From Streptomyces sp. NBC_01591 (GTDB lineage: Bacteria > Actinomycetota > Actinomycetes > Streptomycetales > Streptomycetaceae), in NCBI RefSeq assembly GCF_035918155.1, contig NZ_CP109327.1, positions 8,680,001 through 8,744,000 on the forward strand: 64,000 nt of DNA. Direction: 5' to 3'. A program made the position numbers and the translations under genes. The notes beneath the pieces are model-generated. The model was given only the letters and a program-made list of their open reading frames with translations. It had not been told where the DNA came from and searched no databases. Shown piece after piece: positions 26,721 to 35,124 of this stretch (within the stretch, counting starts at the first letter, position 1; each line of letters starts with the position of its first letter).

Positions 26721-27281
26721 CTATGAACGTTGCTCCCACTTGGTTCGGGTGAGTTCGTACTCGACTTCTCCGTGCTCGGAGCCTTCGATCGCCTCCGGCC
26801 AGTCGCCGGTGAAGTTGCGGAGAAAGGACAGGCCCGCCTTCTCCATCACACGTCGGGATCCCGCGTTGACCGTCATGGTGTTCGCGGTCACCCGACCCAC
26901 CCCGAGTTCCATGAATCCCTTGCGGATCAGGGCCCGTGATCCCTCGGTGGCGTAGCCGCTGCCCCAGGCGGCCTTGTTCAGCCGGTAGCCGAGCTCCACC
27001 AAAGCGGGGCTGTGTTCGTCCAGGGGGCGGAATTCGAACCAGCCCAGGAAGGCCCCGGTGTCCTTCTCCTGCGCGGCCCAGTAGCCGCGGGTCCCGAAGC
27101 ACGGGTACTCGTGGAGGAGCCTGGGCAAGGTCTGTGCCTGGATCATCTCGCGGCTCGTTGGCCGGCCGCCGTTGATGAAGCGCATGACGTCGGGATCGTT
27201 GTCCAGCGCGAACAGATGGTCGACGTCGGCCTCGGTGAACGCGCGCAGCACGAGCCGATCGGTCTCCAGAAAGATGTTCAT
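26721..27281 (-). CDS. GNAT-family N-acetyltransferase (RimJ/RimL type)
   Basis: 186 residues from ATG 27281 with GGTGAAGATC upstream; a longer in-frame start at 27317 is less likely. Acetyltransf_3 pattern: LETDRLVLRAFTEADVDHLF start, YWAAQEKDTGAFLGWFEFRP, acetyl-CoA site LNKAAWGSGYATEGSRALIR, and VNAGSRRVMEKAGL. Usually acetylates ribosomal-protein N-termini or small amines; the target is unknown. Confidence 0.9.
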   Translation of the reverse strand: MNIFLETDRLVLRAFTEADVDHLFALDNDPDVMRFINGGRPTSREMIQAQTLPRLLHEYPCFGTRGYWAAQEKDTGAFLGWFEFRPLDEHSPALVELGYRLNKAAWGSGYATEGSRALIRKGFMELGVGRVTANTMTVNAGSRRVMEKAGLSFLRNFTGDWPEAIEGSEHGEVEYELTRTKWEQRS

Positions 27282-27345
27282 GCCGCGATCTTCACCACCG
27301 GCAGTAGAGCCCGCCACCGGATATTCGCAGCAGGCCGGCGAAGGG

Positions 27346-27723
27346 ATGGTTGCTCATGCCGCTAGAGCTCAGGTGACAGGCCGGTTCGATGAGCTCGAAC
27401 AGCTGCTCCGCACACGCCTGCTCGACAAGCAGCACGAACATGACCTGCAGTTCGCGGCCTTCACCGAGGACGGAACCTTCACGTACACACCGACCCTGAC
27501 CAGATTCACATTCCGCTGTCGCATCGAAGCCGACGCGGACACCGCTGTCGAGGCCGACGACCTCGCCGCAGTGGAGGCCGAAGTCATGGCAATCGACTAT
27601 CTGACATCCGAGAAGATCCCGTTCAAGCACCTGAGAACCACCACGACCTGCTTGGACGACGTAAAGATCAAACGCCCCCATCCGCAAGGGCGCCGCGACC
27701 AACACCACGTTCACGAGGACTGA
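27346..27723 (+). CDS. Small conserved hypothetical protein
   Basis: 125 codons from ATG 27346; a GTG at 27373 would shorten it. Contains VTGRFDELEQLLRTRLLDKQ, EDGTFTYTPTLTRFTFRCRI and DYLTSEKIPFKHLRTTTTCL, with a basic end. No membrane segments. The stop lies 2 bp before the ATG of the hydrolase at 27726, so they are probably one transcript. Family not recognised. Confidence 0.55.
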   Translation: MVAHAARAQVTGRFDELEQLLRTRLLDKQHEHDLQFAAFTEDGTFTYTPTLTRFTFRCRIEADADTAVEADDLAAVEAEVMAIDYLTSEKIPFKHLRTTTTCLDDVKIKRPHPQGRRDQHHVHED

Positions 27724-27725
27724 CC

Positions 27726-28613
27726 ATGCCCATCGCCGACGTCCCTTCCGGGGCTTCCATCGCCTACGACACCTTCGGCGAGGCTGCCGATCCGCCCGTC
27801 CTGCTGGTCATGGGCTTCGGAGCCCAGATGATCTCCTGGCACGAGGATTTCTGTCACATGCTCGCCGCGCGAGGGCGCTACGTGATCCGCTACGACAACC
27901 GCGACAGCGGCCTGTCCACCAAGTTCGACGCCCATCCGGTCGACATGACGCGGTTCATCGAGACAGTGAGCGCCGGCGAAATCCCCGCTGCTCAAGCGAT
28001 GATCCCCTACACGCTGCAGGACATGGCCGACGACGGCCTGGGCCTGCTCACCGCCATGGGGATCACTCGCGCCCACATTTTCGGCTCGTCGATGGGCGGG
28101 ATGATCGCTCAGACCATGGCGATCACCCACCCTGAGCGGTGCCTCACCCTGACCTCGATGATGTCCTCCACCGGCGAGTCCGAATACGGACAACCCAGTC
28201 CCGCAGCCCAGCAGGCGCTGTTCAGCCCCAAGCCCGCAGACCGTGCCGGATACATCAACGCATCCGAGAAAGAAGCCATCTGGGCGTCCCGGCGTTACAC
28301 CGATATCGACGGCATCCGAGAACTCGCCGCCCGTAGCTACGACCGCGCGTACTACCCAGCGGGCACAGGCCGTCAGCTCGGAGCGATGATCCTCGGAGGA
28401 TCGCGCGCCGAAGCACTTACCTCCCTCACCGTCCCGACCCTCGTGATCCACGGCCTCGACGACACCCTCATCGACCCGAGAGGAGGGAAGCGAACAGCCG
28501 AACTCGTGCCCGGCGCGGAACTGATCCTGCTCGCCGACATGGGCCACGACCGACCACGAGAACTCTGGCCCGCAATCATCGACGCCGTGGGTGCTCACAC
28601 GACACGCACATGA
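27726..28613 (+). CDS. Alpha/beta hydrolase (aclacinomycin methylesterase RdmC-like)
   Basis: 295 residues. Oxyanion strand PPVLLVMGFGAQMISWHEDF, Asp-rich RYDNRDSGLSTKFD, nucleophile elbow FGSSMGGMIAQTMA with Ser122, acid in VIHGLDDTLIDPRGG and His in LADMGHDRPRELWP, so the triad is complete. The motif set fits methylesterases and hydrolases of the RdmC/DauP group as well as general carboxylesterases. Preceded closely by the small hypothetical gene. Confidence 0.9.
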   Translation: MPIADVPSGASIAYDTFGEAADPPVLLVMGFGAQMISWHEDFCHMLAARGRYVIRYDNRDSGLSTKFDAHPVDMTRFIETVSAGEIPAAQAMIPYTLQDMADDGLGLLTAMGITRAHIFGSSMGGMIAQTMAITHPERCLTLTSMMSSTGESEYGQPSPAAQQALFSPKPADRAGYINASEKEAIWASRRYTDIDGIRELAARSYDRAYYPAGTGRQLGAMILGGSRAEALTSLTVPTLVIHGLDDTLIDPRGGKRTAELVPGAELILLADMGHDRPRELWPAIIDAVGAHTTRT

Positions 28614-28938
28614 GCAAGACATGCTCAGCGAAGCAGCACGCCGCGAGACCGGAGATAGTGCGCTCGGTCTGTAGTGCCCAACGACTGCCGACGTAGGGCG
28701 ACGCCTTCCGCTGCTCGGTCCCTGGTCCTCACCCGGCCCGCATCCGCCTCCTCTACGGCAACGCCAGGAACCGGGTGGCGATCGGGGTGAGTACGACACG
28801 AGAAGGTTCTTCGTCTGCTGGTGGTACAGACTCGATACGTCGTTGACCAGCGGAAACGAAGGGTTCTAAGGCCTGGGAAGCGGTGTTGGCCCGCGTATGG
28901 TCAGGATCTTGTGAGAGGGCGTCGATGGGTGCAGAACA
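28614..28938. other. Intergenic stretch
   Basis: No gene was recognised. A minus-strand piece (LTPIATRFLALP) might be a scrap of protein; nothing else stands out. Confidence 0.3.
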
Positions 28939-29597
28939 CTAGCTTCGGATCATTTGCAGCTTGCCGAGCTCGGCTGAGGGCGCGTCTGGACCGTTCCAGC
29001 CAACCCAGCGAGTTCCACTGATGTCGGCGACGAGCGCGGAGTCAACGTTCCAGAAGCTGTGGCTGGGTTCTTCGAAGACGTACCAGCCGTCCAGCCAGAG
29101 CGGGATCGACTGGTCGGGGTCGCCGGCTCGCTGGTGGTGGCGAGGTTGCGGCATCCGAAGACCGTTTCTTGGAGCACGAAGCTCGTGAGGAACTGTTCGA
29201 GAGATGGTGTCAGCGGCATGTACTCGCCTTCCGAGTCGTCGTCCCACATCCAGTGGGCGTTGCTCAGCACGACGGGTGCCGCTGGACCGGCGGCTGTAAC
29301 ACGACATGTCCAGCTGTCCTGGTTCTCGCTGAGGAACTCGACCGTTCCGTCGTGAAGGCTCAGGGCCTCGGCGCGTACGAGCACATCTTGTTGTTGGAAG
29401 ATCCCGGGCGAGTCCGGCAAGTGCTCCTCCGGATTCGGGCCGGGCCAGCGTCCGGCATGGCGATACAGGCATCGGAGCGGTACTGGGAGGAAGTCGGGTA
29501 GTTCCGTCTCGGTCAGGCCGTAGCTCGGTTGACGTGCTCCGTGCCACGCAGTGATGAAGTCCTCAAGCCACTCGACCGAACCATCCGATGCTCGCAT
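28939..29597 (-). pseudogene. SUKH/SMI1-KNR4-like protein, frameshifted
   Basis: From ATG 29597: MRASDGSVEWLEDFITAWHG, ELPDFLPVPLRCLYRHAGRW, VEFLSENQDSWTCRVTAAGP. After CRNLATTSEP near 29130 the frame goes wrong, while the neighbouring frame continues RAGDPDQSIPLWLDGWYVFE and FWNVDSALVADISGTRWVGW. One base restores about 219 codons. The pattern (Leu-Pro-x-x-Leu-x-x-Leu-Tyr, then QxxL and WxC) recalls SUKH immunity-type proteins, but this is weak inference. Confidence 0.55.
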
Positions 29598-29656
29598 GAC
29601 ACCACGATAGACAAATCCGAACGAGGGCGTGAGACGCGTGAACGGGGCGACGATGG

Positions 29657-29840
29657 TCACGCGAGCGCAGGCAGTCTCACAGCCAGGTGGTGATCGCTGC
29701 TGAGACCGTTTCCTGCATGGTCAGTTTGAGGAGCCGTTTGTAGCAGCAGAGGGCGGCGGCAAGTCCGAGACAGGACAGGTAGTTGCCTGGTTTGCGCTCG
29801 TAGCGGTGGTTGAGGCGGTGGTATCCGGTCAGCCAGGAGG
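29657..29840 (-). pseudogene. IS5-family transposase, C-terminal fragment
   Basis: Reads TSWLTGYHRLNHRYERKPGN then YLSCLGLAAALCCYKRLLKL, the last segment of an IS5-type DDE transposase (RxxxRYERxxxxxLxxLxxAxxxxxxKRL). The group II intron 3' end stands directly upstream, so the transposase gene looks like the intron's 3' exon. A minus-strand frame of 183 codons covers both. Confidence 0.7.
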
Positions 29841-30045
29841 TTGGGTCGGCCGCGCGGTGAGGTGCTCGCCGTGGGCGAGTCCTGTTCCGCGCGGCCTCCC
29901 GCCGAACCGGACATGACGGTTTCCCGGTCATCCGGCTCTCCAGTGACTACGGTGAATGTTCTGGCTGGCTGTTCCGAATGAATGCGGTTGTGGCAGACGG
30001 CGCAGGCCACGACCGGGACGAGGGCGGGCCGGCCCGAATGTCCGC
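29841..30045 (-). mobile_element. Group II intron, 3' fragment
   Basis: On the minus strand, an intron-encoded-protein tail with an HNH-type piece (VACAVCHNRIHSEQP) is followed by a canonical domain V hairpin and a GC-rich domain VI (GGCCGCGCGG ... CCGCGCGGCC) ending ...CCGACCCAAC. The reverse-transcriptase part and intron 5' end are missing. The bases after the intron end encode the IS5 transposase C-terminus. Confidence 0.75.
29904..29938 (-). ncRNA. Group II intron domain V
   Basis: The 35 bases GAGCCGGATGAC, CGGGAAACCG, TCATGTCCGGTTC form the conserved catalytic hairpin of bacterial class C-like group II introns, with the GAAA tetraloop and the GAGCCG...CGGTTC closing stem. Confidence 0.85.
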
Positions 30046-30245
30046 GCGCCTGGAACCTGTCCTTGCGACTCGTGTCGGTGAGGCCTTGAGTGGCGCGGTC
30101 GTGGTGGGGGAGAGGACGGCAGGCGGCGAGCCGTATAAGCGGGTGGAGACGGATAAGCGGGTGGAGACGGACCTGGTCGTGGATGTGCTGGCCGGGTCCG
30201 GCCGGCACGGCACCCTCACCGTGGTCCGGATGCGGTGAAGGCGGG
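30046..30245 (+). pseudogene. Unidentified protein, fragment; continues at 33827 beyond IS110-II
   Basis: Plus-strand frame LATRVGEALSGAVVVGERTA, GGEPYKRVETDKRVETDLVV, DVLAGSGRHGTLTVV. A one-base loss in CCC near 30228 is needed to reach the frame DAVKAGG, which then continues across IS110-II as EPITVLSLEPEPYAGTGITP at 33827. It contains an 18-bp tandem repeat giving the doubled KRVETD. Family not recognised. The 5' part is replaced by the group II intron fragment. Confidence 0.5.
30135..30170. repeat. 18-bp direct tandem repeat
   Basis: ATAAGCGGGTGGAGACGG occurs twice in succession, adding six residues (KRVETD) in frame to the surrounding protein fragment. Probably replication slippage. Confidence 0.9.
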
Positions 30246-30293
30246 GGGGTGCCCCTATGTAGTTCGTCAAGGCGGCGGGTTAGCTTGCTGGTG

Positions 30294-30680
30294 ATGCCGG
30301 CTGGAGAGGGGGATTCGGTGGGGGTGCCAGGCGGAGAGTCGAAGGCACGCGCTGCTGAAGAGTGGCGGGACGTCTATGACCTGCTGGAAGCCGTTCGGCA
30401 GCGGCCGAACGCATGGGTGCGTAACAGCTCGTTGCAGGAACTGGCGGTGATGATGTTCGGCTACCACCTCGCTCTTCAGGTCCACGATGCCGATGAGGAG
30501 TTCGCGTTTCATCGTGGAAGTGGAGGGTTTGCCTCTTGGCTCAGCAGGACCCGTGGTTGGTCGATGGCAACTGGATGGGACGCTGCGATTGTGGAGAACC
30601 TTCCTGGTGAACCTCCGCTTGACGCCTTCTTCCGGCTCGTGGACGAGTACCGAGACGTCGCAGATCAGCCCGTCTCGTGA
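30294..30680 (+). CDS. Hypothetical protein, possible passenger of IS110-II
   Basis: 128 residues from ATG 30294. Contains VYDLLEAVRQRPNAWVRNSS, LQELAVMMFGYHLALQVHDA, GFASWLSRTRGWSMATGWDA and ends DAFFRLVDEYRDVADQPVS. It looks intact and resembles small Streptomyces cytosolic proteins of unknown function, often seen beside SUKH/Imm-type genes. It runs opposite to the transposase and lies between the transposase stop (30703) and the IS right end. Confidence 0.65.
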   Translation: MPAGEGDSVGVPGGESKARAAEEWRDVYDLLEAVRQRPNAWVRNSSLQELAVMMFGYHLALQVHDADEEFAFHRGSGGFASWLSRTRGWSMATGWDAAIVENLPGEPPLDAFFRLVDEYRDVADQPVS

Positions 30681-30702
30681 GCTCTCGCAGCATGGTGTTC
30701 GG

Positions 30703-31093
30703 TCAAGCTGATCGGGTGGGTTGGGGCTCGTAGAAGGTGCTGTCGCGGAGCATCGCGAAGAGGACATCGGCTCGTCGTCTCGCGAGGCAGAGGAGGGCCT
30801 GAGTGTGGTGCTTGCCCTGGGCGATCTTCTTGTCGTAGTAGGCCCGGGAGGTCGGGTCGCCCAGGGCTGCGAACGCGGAGAGGAAGAAGGCCCGTTTGAG
30901 CTGTTTGTTCCCTCTCCGGGACGGTTGTTCGCCTCGGATCGAGGAGCCCGAGTTGCGGGTTGCCGGGGCGAGTCCTGCGTAGGCGGCGAGGTGGGCGGCG
31001 GAGGGGAAGCTGCTGCCGTCGCCGACCTCGATGAGGATCCTGGCTCCGGTCCTGATCCCGACTCCGGGCATCGAGGTCAGGACCGGGGAAAGA
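30703..31093 (-). pseudogene. IS110-II transposase, C-terminal part
   Basis: Begins LSPVLTSMPGVGIRTGARIL and carries the serine block YAGLAPATRNSGSSIRGEQP, RAYYDKKIAQGKHHTQALLC and end MLRDSTFYEPQPT. It continues exactly from ...EELLEAHP at 32786 when the inner IS110 is removed. Closely related to the element I transposase. Confidence 0.88.
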
Positions 31094-32785
31094 GACATCC
31101 GATGCAGTTGATCTGTCAAGCGGCGATGGTGAGTTGTGGGGTTGACGGTGCGGGGAACGCGGCGAGCTCGTCATAGCGGGTTCGCTTGGTAAGGCAGTGG
31201 TGGAGGCAGCCGAGCATGCGGTTGAAGAGGTTGCGCTGAGCGGCGGTGTGACGGTCTCCATCGGCTCGCCGCCGGTCGTAGTGGGCCCGGGCTCCGGGTG
31301 AAGCGGTCAGGCTGGCGAAGGCCCAGACATAGCCGACCGAGGCCAGACGCTGGTTCTTGACCCGTCGGGCCATGACCGCGAGGCTCCTGCCGGACGCCCG
31401 GGTGACCGGTGCGGCTCCGGCGAAGGCCTTGAGCCCTCTAGCGTCGGTGAAGCGGGATCGGTCGTCACCGATCTCGGCGAGCACCCGGGCGCCGGTGAGA
31501 GCCCCGAGCCCTGGAAAGCTGGTGATGACCTCGGCGTCCGGGTGCGTGTCAAAAGACTCCACCGTCGCTTCGGCGAGGTCGTCGACACTGGTGCAGGCGG
31601 CATCAAGTTGTCTGAGCAGGGCGATGGCCTGGCGGCCCATGGCCTGCTCGACCTGCGGAGGCTGGCGCATCTGCGGGATGCGCAGTGCGTCTCGGAGCCG
31701 TTCGGCTTCCGCCTCGATGCCGCGTTGGCGGCCGGCCCTTTTCAGGAGCGAGCGCAGCTGGACGCGGGTGAGCCTGGCCGCCTGTTCGGGTGTGGGGGCC
31801 GCGGCCAGGAGGACGCGGGCGACGTTGCTGCTGATTCCTTCGCGGTTGTGCTGGAAGGTCGCGAGGAAGCCGGGGAAGCATTCGCGCAGGTGGGAGCGGA
31901 GTTTGTTGCCCGCTTGGGTGCGGTCCCAGACCGCGTCCTGCTGAGCGCGGGCCAGGACGGCTATAGCGCGGGCGAGTTCGCTGTCGTCGGGCAGCGGCCG
32001 GTGGGCGGCCTTGTCCGTGCGCAAGATGTTCGCGAGCACCATGGCGTCGAGGTGGTCGGACTTCTTGCGGGTGACCGTATGCCGGTCGCGGTAGCGTGCG
32101 GCGGCCATCGGGTTGATCGCGTAGACGGGCCGGCCGGTGGCTCGCAGGCAGGCCACAAGGAGGCCGCGGGAGGTCTTGATCGCGACAGGAATCAGGGTGT
32201 TCGCGCTGTCGCCGTGAGCGGTGAGGAGACTGAGGAGCTGGTGCAGGCCCTCGAGGTCGTCGTTGATTCGGGCCCTGGATAACAAGGTGCCCTCGTGGTC
32301 GATCAGAGCGACATCGTGGTGGTCGCTGGCCCAGTCGATTCCGCAGGTGACGGTCATCGTGGCGTGTTCGTCCTCTCGGTCTGGGGTGTCCTGCTGGTCG
32401 CAGCCGTGCGGGGGCACGCGTCTCCCTAATGGAAGGGCTCGATGGCCCTGCATCCGATTAGCCGTTCGTGACCCCAGCGACTCACAGGGCCCTCGGTCTG
32501 CTCCAGAGCTCGGCGGCTCCAGGCGTGGTGAGAGGTGACCCCTGTGGGCGGCTCGGACCACAAACTTCAACGATCCGATCATCGGACTGGATGCGGTGGG
32601 GTACGGACTCGTGACGCTGGACGGCACCGGAGGCCGACTCTTGACCAAGGGATCCAAGTCCCTGGGGGTGTGCGCGGCTTCTCCGGCACCGACCACCGTC
32701 ACGAGGGTGATGCGGGGCCCGCAGTCTCTTTCAAGGCGTCGACGGGCCGGGGTGGGCCTGGCGGTGCCCCGCATCACTGCCCATT
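31094..32785. mobile_element. Inner IS110-family element inserted into IS110-II transposase
   Basis: About 1.69 kb. Boundaries are given by the split host transposase frame (...EAHP | LSPVLT...), with a shared CT at the junction as possible core dinucleotide. No inverted repeats. It contains one transposase gene and 428 bases of non-coding leader. Confidence 0.85.
31116..32357 (-). CDS. IS110-family transposase (inner element)
   Basis: 413 residues from ATG 32357 with GAGGACG upstream. DEDD domain: MTVTCGIDWASDHHDVALID, VPVAIKTSRGLLVACLRATG-like strand, and RKKSDHLDAMVLANILRTDK. Tnp_20 domain: FPGLGALTGARVLAEIGDDR and FAGAAPVTRASGRSLAVMAR. Intact and of a different subgroup from element I. 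The 428-base leader 32358-32785 is the expected place of its guide RNA. Confidence 0.92.
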   Translation of the reverse strand: MTVTCGIDWASDHHDVALIDHEGTLLSRARINDDLEGLHQLLSLLTAHGDSANTLIPVAIKTSRGLLVACLRATGRPVYAINPMAAARYRDRHTVTRKKSDHLDAMVLANILRTDKAAHRPLPDDSELARAIAVLARAQQDAVWDRTQAGNKLRSHLRECFPGFLATFQHNREGISSNVARVLLAAAPTPEQAARLTRVQLRSLLKRAGRQRGIEAEAERLRDALRIPQMRQPPQVEQAMGRQAIALLRQLDAACTSVDDLAEATVESFDTHPDAEVITSFPGLGALTGARVLAEIGDDRSRFTDARGLKAFAGAAPVTRASGRSLAVMARRVKNQRLASVGYVWAFASLTASPGARAHYDRRRADGDRHTAAQRNLFNRMLGCLHHCLTKRTRYDELAAFPAPSTPQLTIAA

Positions 32786-33600
32786 AGGGTGGGCCTCCAG
32801 CAGTTCCTCGATGCGCCCGGCCAGGAGCTTGCGCTGGTCAAGGACGGCGGCGAGCGAGCCGGCCAGGCTCGGGACGATCAGCGCGGCCGCTTCGGTGCCG
32901 GGAACCACCACGGTCTGCTCGTCCAGCGCGGTGAATATGTCCTCGACCAGCCGCTCGGCCATCCGCGGCGCCTTCGGCCGCAGCAGCGTGACCAGCCGCC
33001 GACGGCCTGCCTTGCGGATCTGGGCCGGTGACCCGAACCGCTCCAGCAGGGCCAGGACAGCCGGGTGTTGCAACCGTGGGCCCAGAACCCGTTCCAGGGA
33101 CGGGTGGATCTGGGTGAGCAGGCCGTGGAGCCGGTTCGCGACCCGGGTGGCCTCACCGGTCAGGTCGTCGTCGAAGCCGACGATCATCTCCAGCTCGGCG
33201 ATCGTCTCGTCTTCGAGGTCGACCGAGCGCAGAGTGTGAGGCATCGCGCGGGCGGCGTCGGCGATGATGAACGCGTCCCTCGCGTCTGTCTTGGCCTCGC
33301 CGGGATAGAGGTCGGCGATCCGCCGCATCGTCAGACCGGGCAGGTAGGCGACGGGGCAGCCCATGTCCCGGGCCACCGCCAGCGGCAGGGCTCCGATCGA
33401 GGCCGGCTGCCCACGACCAGCACCGTTCCGTGCTTGGCCTGGAGTTTCGCGAACAGCTCGCGGAGCTTGGGCTCGGTGTTGGGCAGGCGCTTGTCGAACG
33501 CCTTCTTCCCTGCCGGGGTGACGGCGGTGGCGTGGTGTTCGCCTTTGCCGACGTCCAGGCCGAGATAGACGTCGATGTCGCCGGTGTCGATCACGTGCAT
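32786..33600 (-). pseudogene. IS110-II transposase, N-terminal part, frameshifted
   Basis: From ATG 33600: MHVIDTGDIDVYLGLDVGKG and KKAFDKRLPNTEPKLRELFA. A one-base loss near 33400 (in the segment equivalent to VVDQVANIGALPL of element I) shifts the frame; the correct frame resumes at LAVARDMGCPVAYLPGLTMR, GEAKTDARDAFIIADAARAM and runs to EELLEAHP, where the inner IS110 starts. Confidence 0.88.
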
Positions 33601-33649
33601 CCTCCGGTCGTGCTTCTGCCCGGCCTCGTCCACGGCACCGATCGCCACA

Positions 33650-33826
33650 TCCACATTACGAAGAGCCTCCCGACCTGCGAAGAGTCGGTGGTCATGCCCC
33701 TAATCAGCGGTCAGTCAGTGCCTCCGGGCTCGGTGACACCACCCCCCGGATCATGGTTAACAAGGGGGGAAGTCATGCCGAGCCCGGAGGCCGGGAGCCC
33801 CGTTGCGGAGCCACCAAAAAGGTAAA
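33650..33826 (-). ncRNA. Candidate IS110 guide (bridge) RNA region, element II
   Basis: Upstream of the transposase start. A perfect 14-bp stem (33720-33733 with 33778-33791) encloses a 44-base loop with C6 at 33742-33747 and G6 at 33764-33769. The equivalent stem in element I differs at several positions but keeps pairing. The flanking target is itself a G-run. Function by analogy with characterised IS110 bridge RNAs. Confidence 0.6.
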
Positions 33827-33909
33827 TGGGGGGGAGCCGATCACGGTCCTGTCGCTGGAGCCCGAACCGTACGCGGGTACCGGCATCACTCCACTGAACC
33901 CCACCTGAC
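33827..33909 (+). pseudogene. C-terminal end of the gene split by IS110-II
   Basis: Reads GEPITVLSLEPEPYAGTGIT then PLNPT and stop. It joins the fragment at 30046-30245 (…DAVKAGG) across the insertion. A GC-rich hairpin follows. Confidence 0.5.
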
Positions 33910-33945
33910 CCCGTGCCGGGGCGAGGCGCCGCGGTGGGTGCCGGT

Positions 33946-34034
33946 TCAGTCCAGGCGGTCGTAGGTGCCTGGCTCCCAGTCGGCGAACAGCGTCAGCGCC
34001 TCCGCCGCCGCGGTACGTTCCGGCGCCGTGGAGG
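33946..34034 (-). pseudogene. Unidentified C-terminal gene fragment
   Basis: Minus-strand frame RTAAAEALTLFADWEPGTYD then RLD and stop. Family not recognised. It is joined upstream to the truncated ISAzo13 copy. Confidence 0.35.
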
Positions 34035-34516
34035 TGGCCGGCCCACCGTGGGCGCCGAGACGGGATGCCCCTGCCCGGCGAGCTCCTCGGCCAGGTGCCG
34101 CAGCGACTTGGTCGTCCAGCGCAGCGGCGACATGGGATCACCCCGCTCGTCCGGCTCGACCAGCGCCAGCAGAGCCGGAACGAGCCGCGGGTCCAGCTCC
34201 TCGGCACTCTTGTGCCCCGTCACCACAGCGGCGAACCCTCCACCCGGGCAGCGGATCCTCGCCGCCCTCCAGCTCGAAGACCCCCTTTCGCACCGTCGTT
34301 TCGCTCACGCCCGCAGTGCGCGCGACGGCCCGGACCCCGCCGTGGCCCAGCAGCCGGGCCTCGGTGGCCAGCGCCAGCCGCTGCTGCCGCTCATCCAGAT
34401 GCGGAAACAACACCCCGAACCTCAGGGCGAGTTGATCACGAACCTCACTCGGTATGCGCATACCAGACCAACGCGCCAGAGCCCCCAAAGCAACGCGTTG
34501 ATTCTTTACAATCCCC
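34035..34516 (-). pseudogene. ISAzo13-family transposase, N-terminal fragment (copy 3)
   Basis: Starts near 34461 with MRIPSEVRDQLALRFGVLFP and GHGGVRAVARTAGVSETTVR, frameshifts near 34225, and resumes as KSAEELDPRLVPALLALVEP up to SAPTVGR. It ends there, about 145 residues in. The left terminal repeat (variant GGGATTGTAAAGAATCAACG) is at 34495-34516. Divergent from the tandem copies at 11-15 kb. Confidence 0.85.
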
Positions 34517-34746
34517 TGGGCGGGGCCCAGCGGTTCCTGTCCGCGTTCAGCGGCATCTCACCCCACTTCCGGCCACGCCGGCACCGGAGGACCGCCCCCG
34601 ACCACCGCACCGAGATGACCACCCGCTTCGTGATCTGGGACCAGATCACCGGCGCCACCGCCCCGCCCACCGCAGCGTGACCCAGGCCCCCGCCCAACCC
34701 CCACACGCCCTCAACCGATCAACAACCCACCAACGTGACAACGCCC
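34517..34746 (+). pseudogene. IS6-family transposase, C-terminal fragment with right end (copy C)
   Basis: Encodes GGAQRFLSAFSGISPHFRPR then APDHRTEMTTRFVIWDQITG and stop at 34680, the last 54 residues of the IS6 transposase. The right inverted repeat CAACGTGACAACGCCC is at 34731-34746. The left part was removed at the junction with the ISAzo13 terminal repeat. Confidence 0.88.
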
Positions 34747-35124
34747 TGTGAACACCTGATGCGCGAGAACCGTCCGACTGAGCATGATCGCCACATCCGG
34801 ATCATGCCACCCACCAGCAAGAACACATCACCCGCTATCACGCACCAGCTCGTTACGCTGAGGTTCCCCGCTGCGCGGGAGTGGCTGACTAGCTGGTCAG
34901 GGCGGCCGCCAGGTAGAGGCCGCCATGCAGGCACTCCGCAACGTCAACCAGCGGCTGATGGTCGAGAACAGCCAGCTGATCGCCGCAGATGCTCCGGAAC
35001 CACCCGCAGGGTAGCCCGTGTACTCAGAAGCCACGGCGCCCCGGCGGGGTGAGCGGCACGGTTACCGAAGCCGGGCCGGAACAGCTGGGCTGTGCTGGTC
35101 CTGATCGCCGACGCCACGCGTGCG
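34747..35124. other. Gene-poor stretch with one short relic
   Basis: Only a short plus-strand tail is visible (34891-35014): QVEAAMQALRNVNQRLMVEN, ending SQLIAADAPEPPAG and stop, with coiled-coil character. It may be the end of a transposon accessory protein but is too short to assign. Confidence 0.35.

Larger units (their letters stand above)
30250..33826. mobile_element. IS110-family element II, interrupted by another IS110
   Basis: Right end at about 30250 (GTGCCCCTATGTAGTTCGTC, 17 of 20 bases as at the IS110-I end 15631) and left end at about 33826 (minus-strand TTACCTTTTTGGTGGC). It sits in a G-run of the plus-strand gene split between 30245 and 33827. Its transposase is broken twice: a one-base frameshift near 33400 and a complete inner IS110 (31094-32785). 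Unlike element I it carries an extra gene between transposase and right end. Confidence 0.8.
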
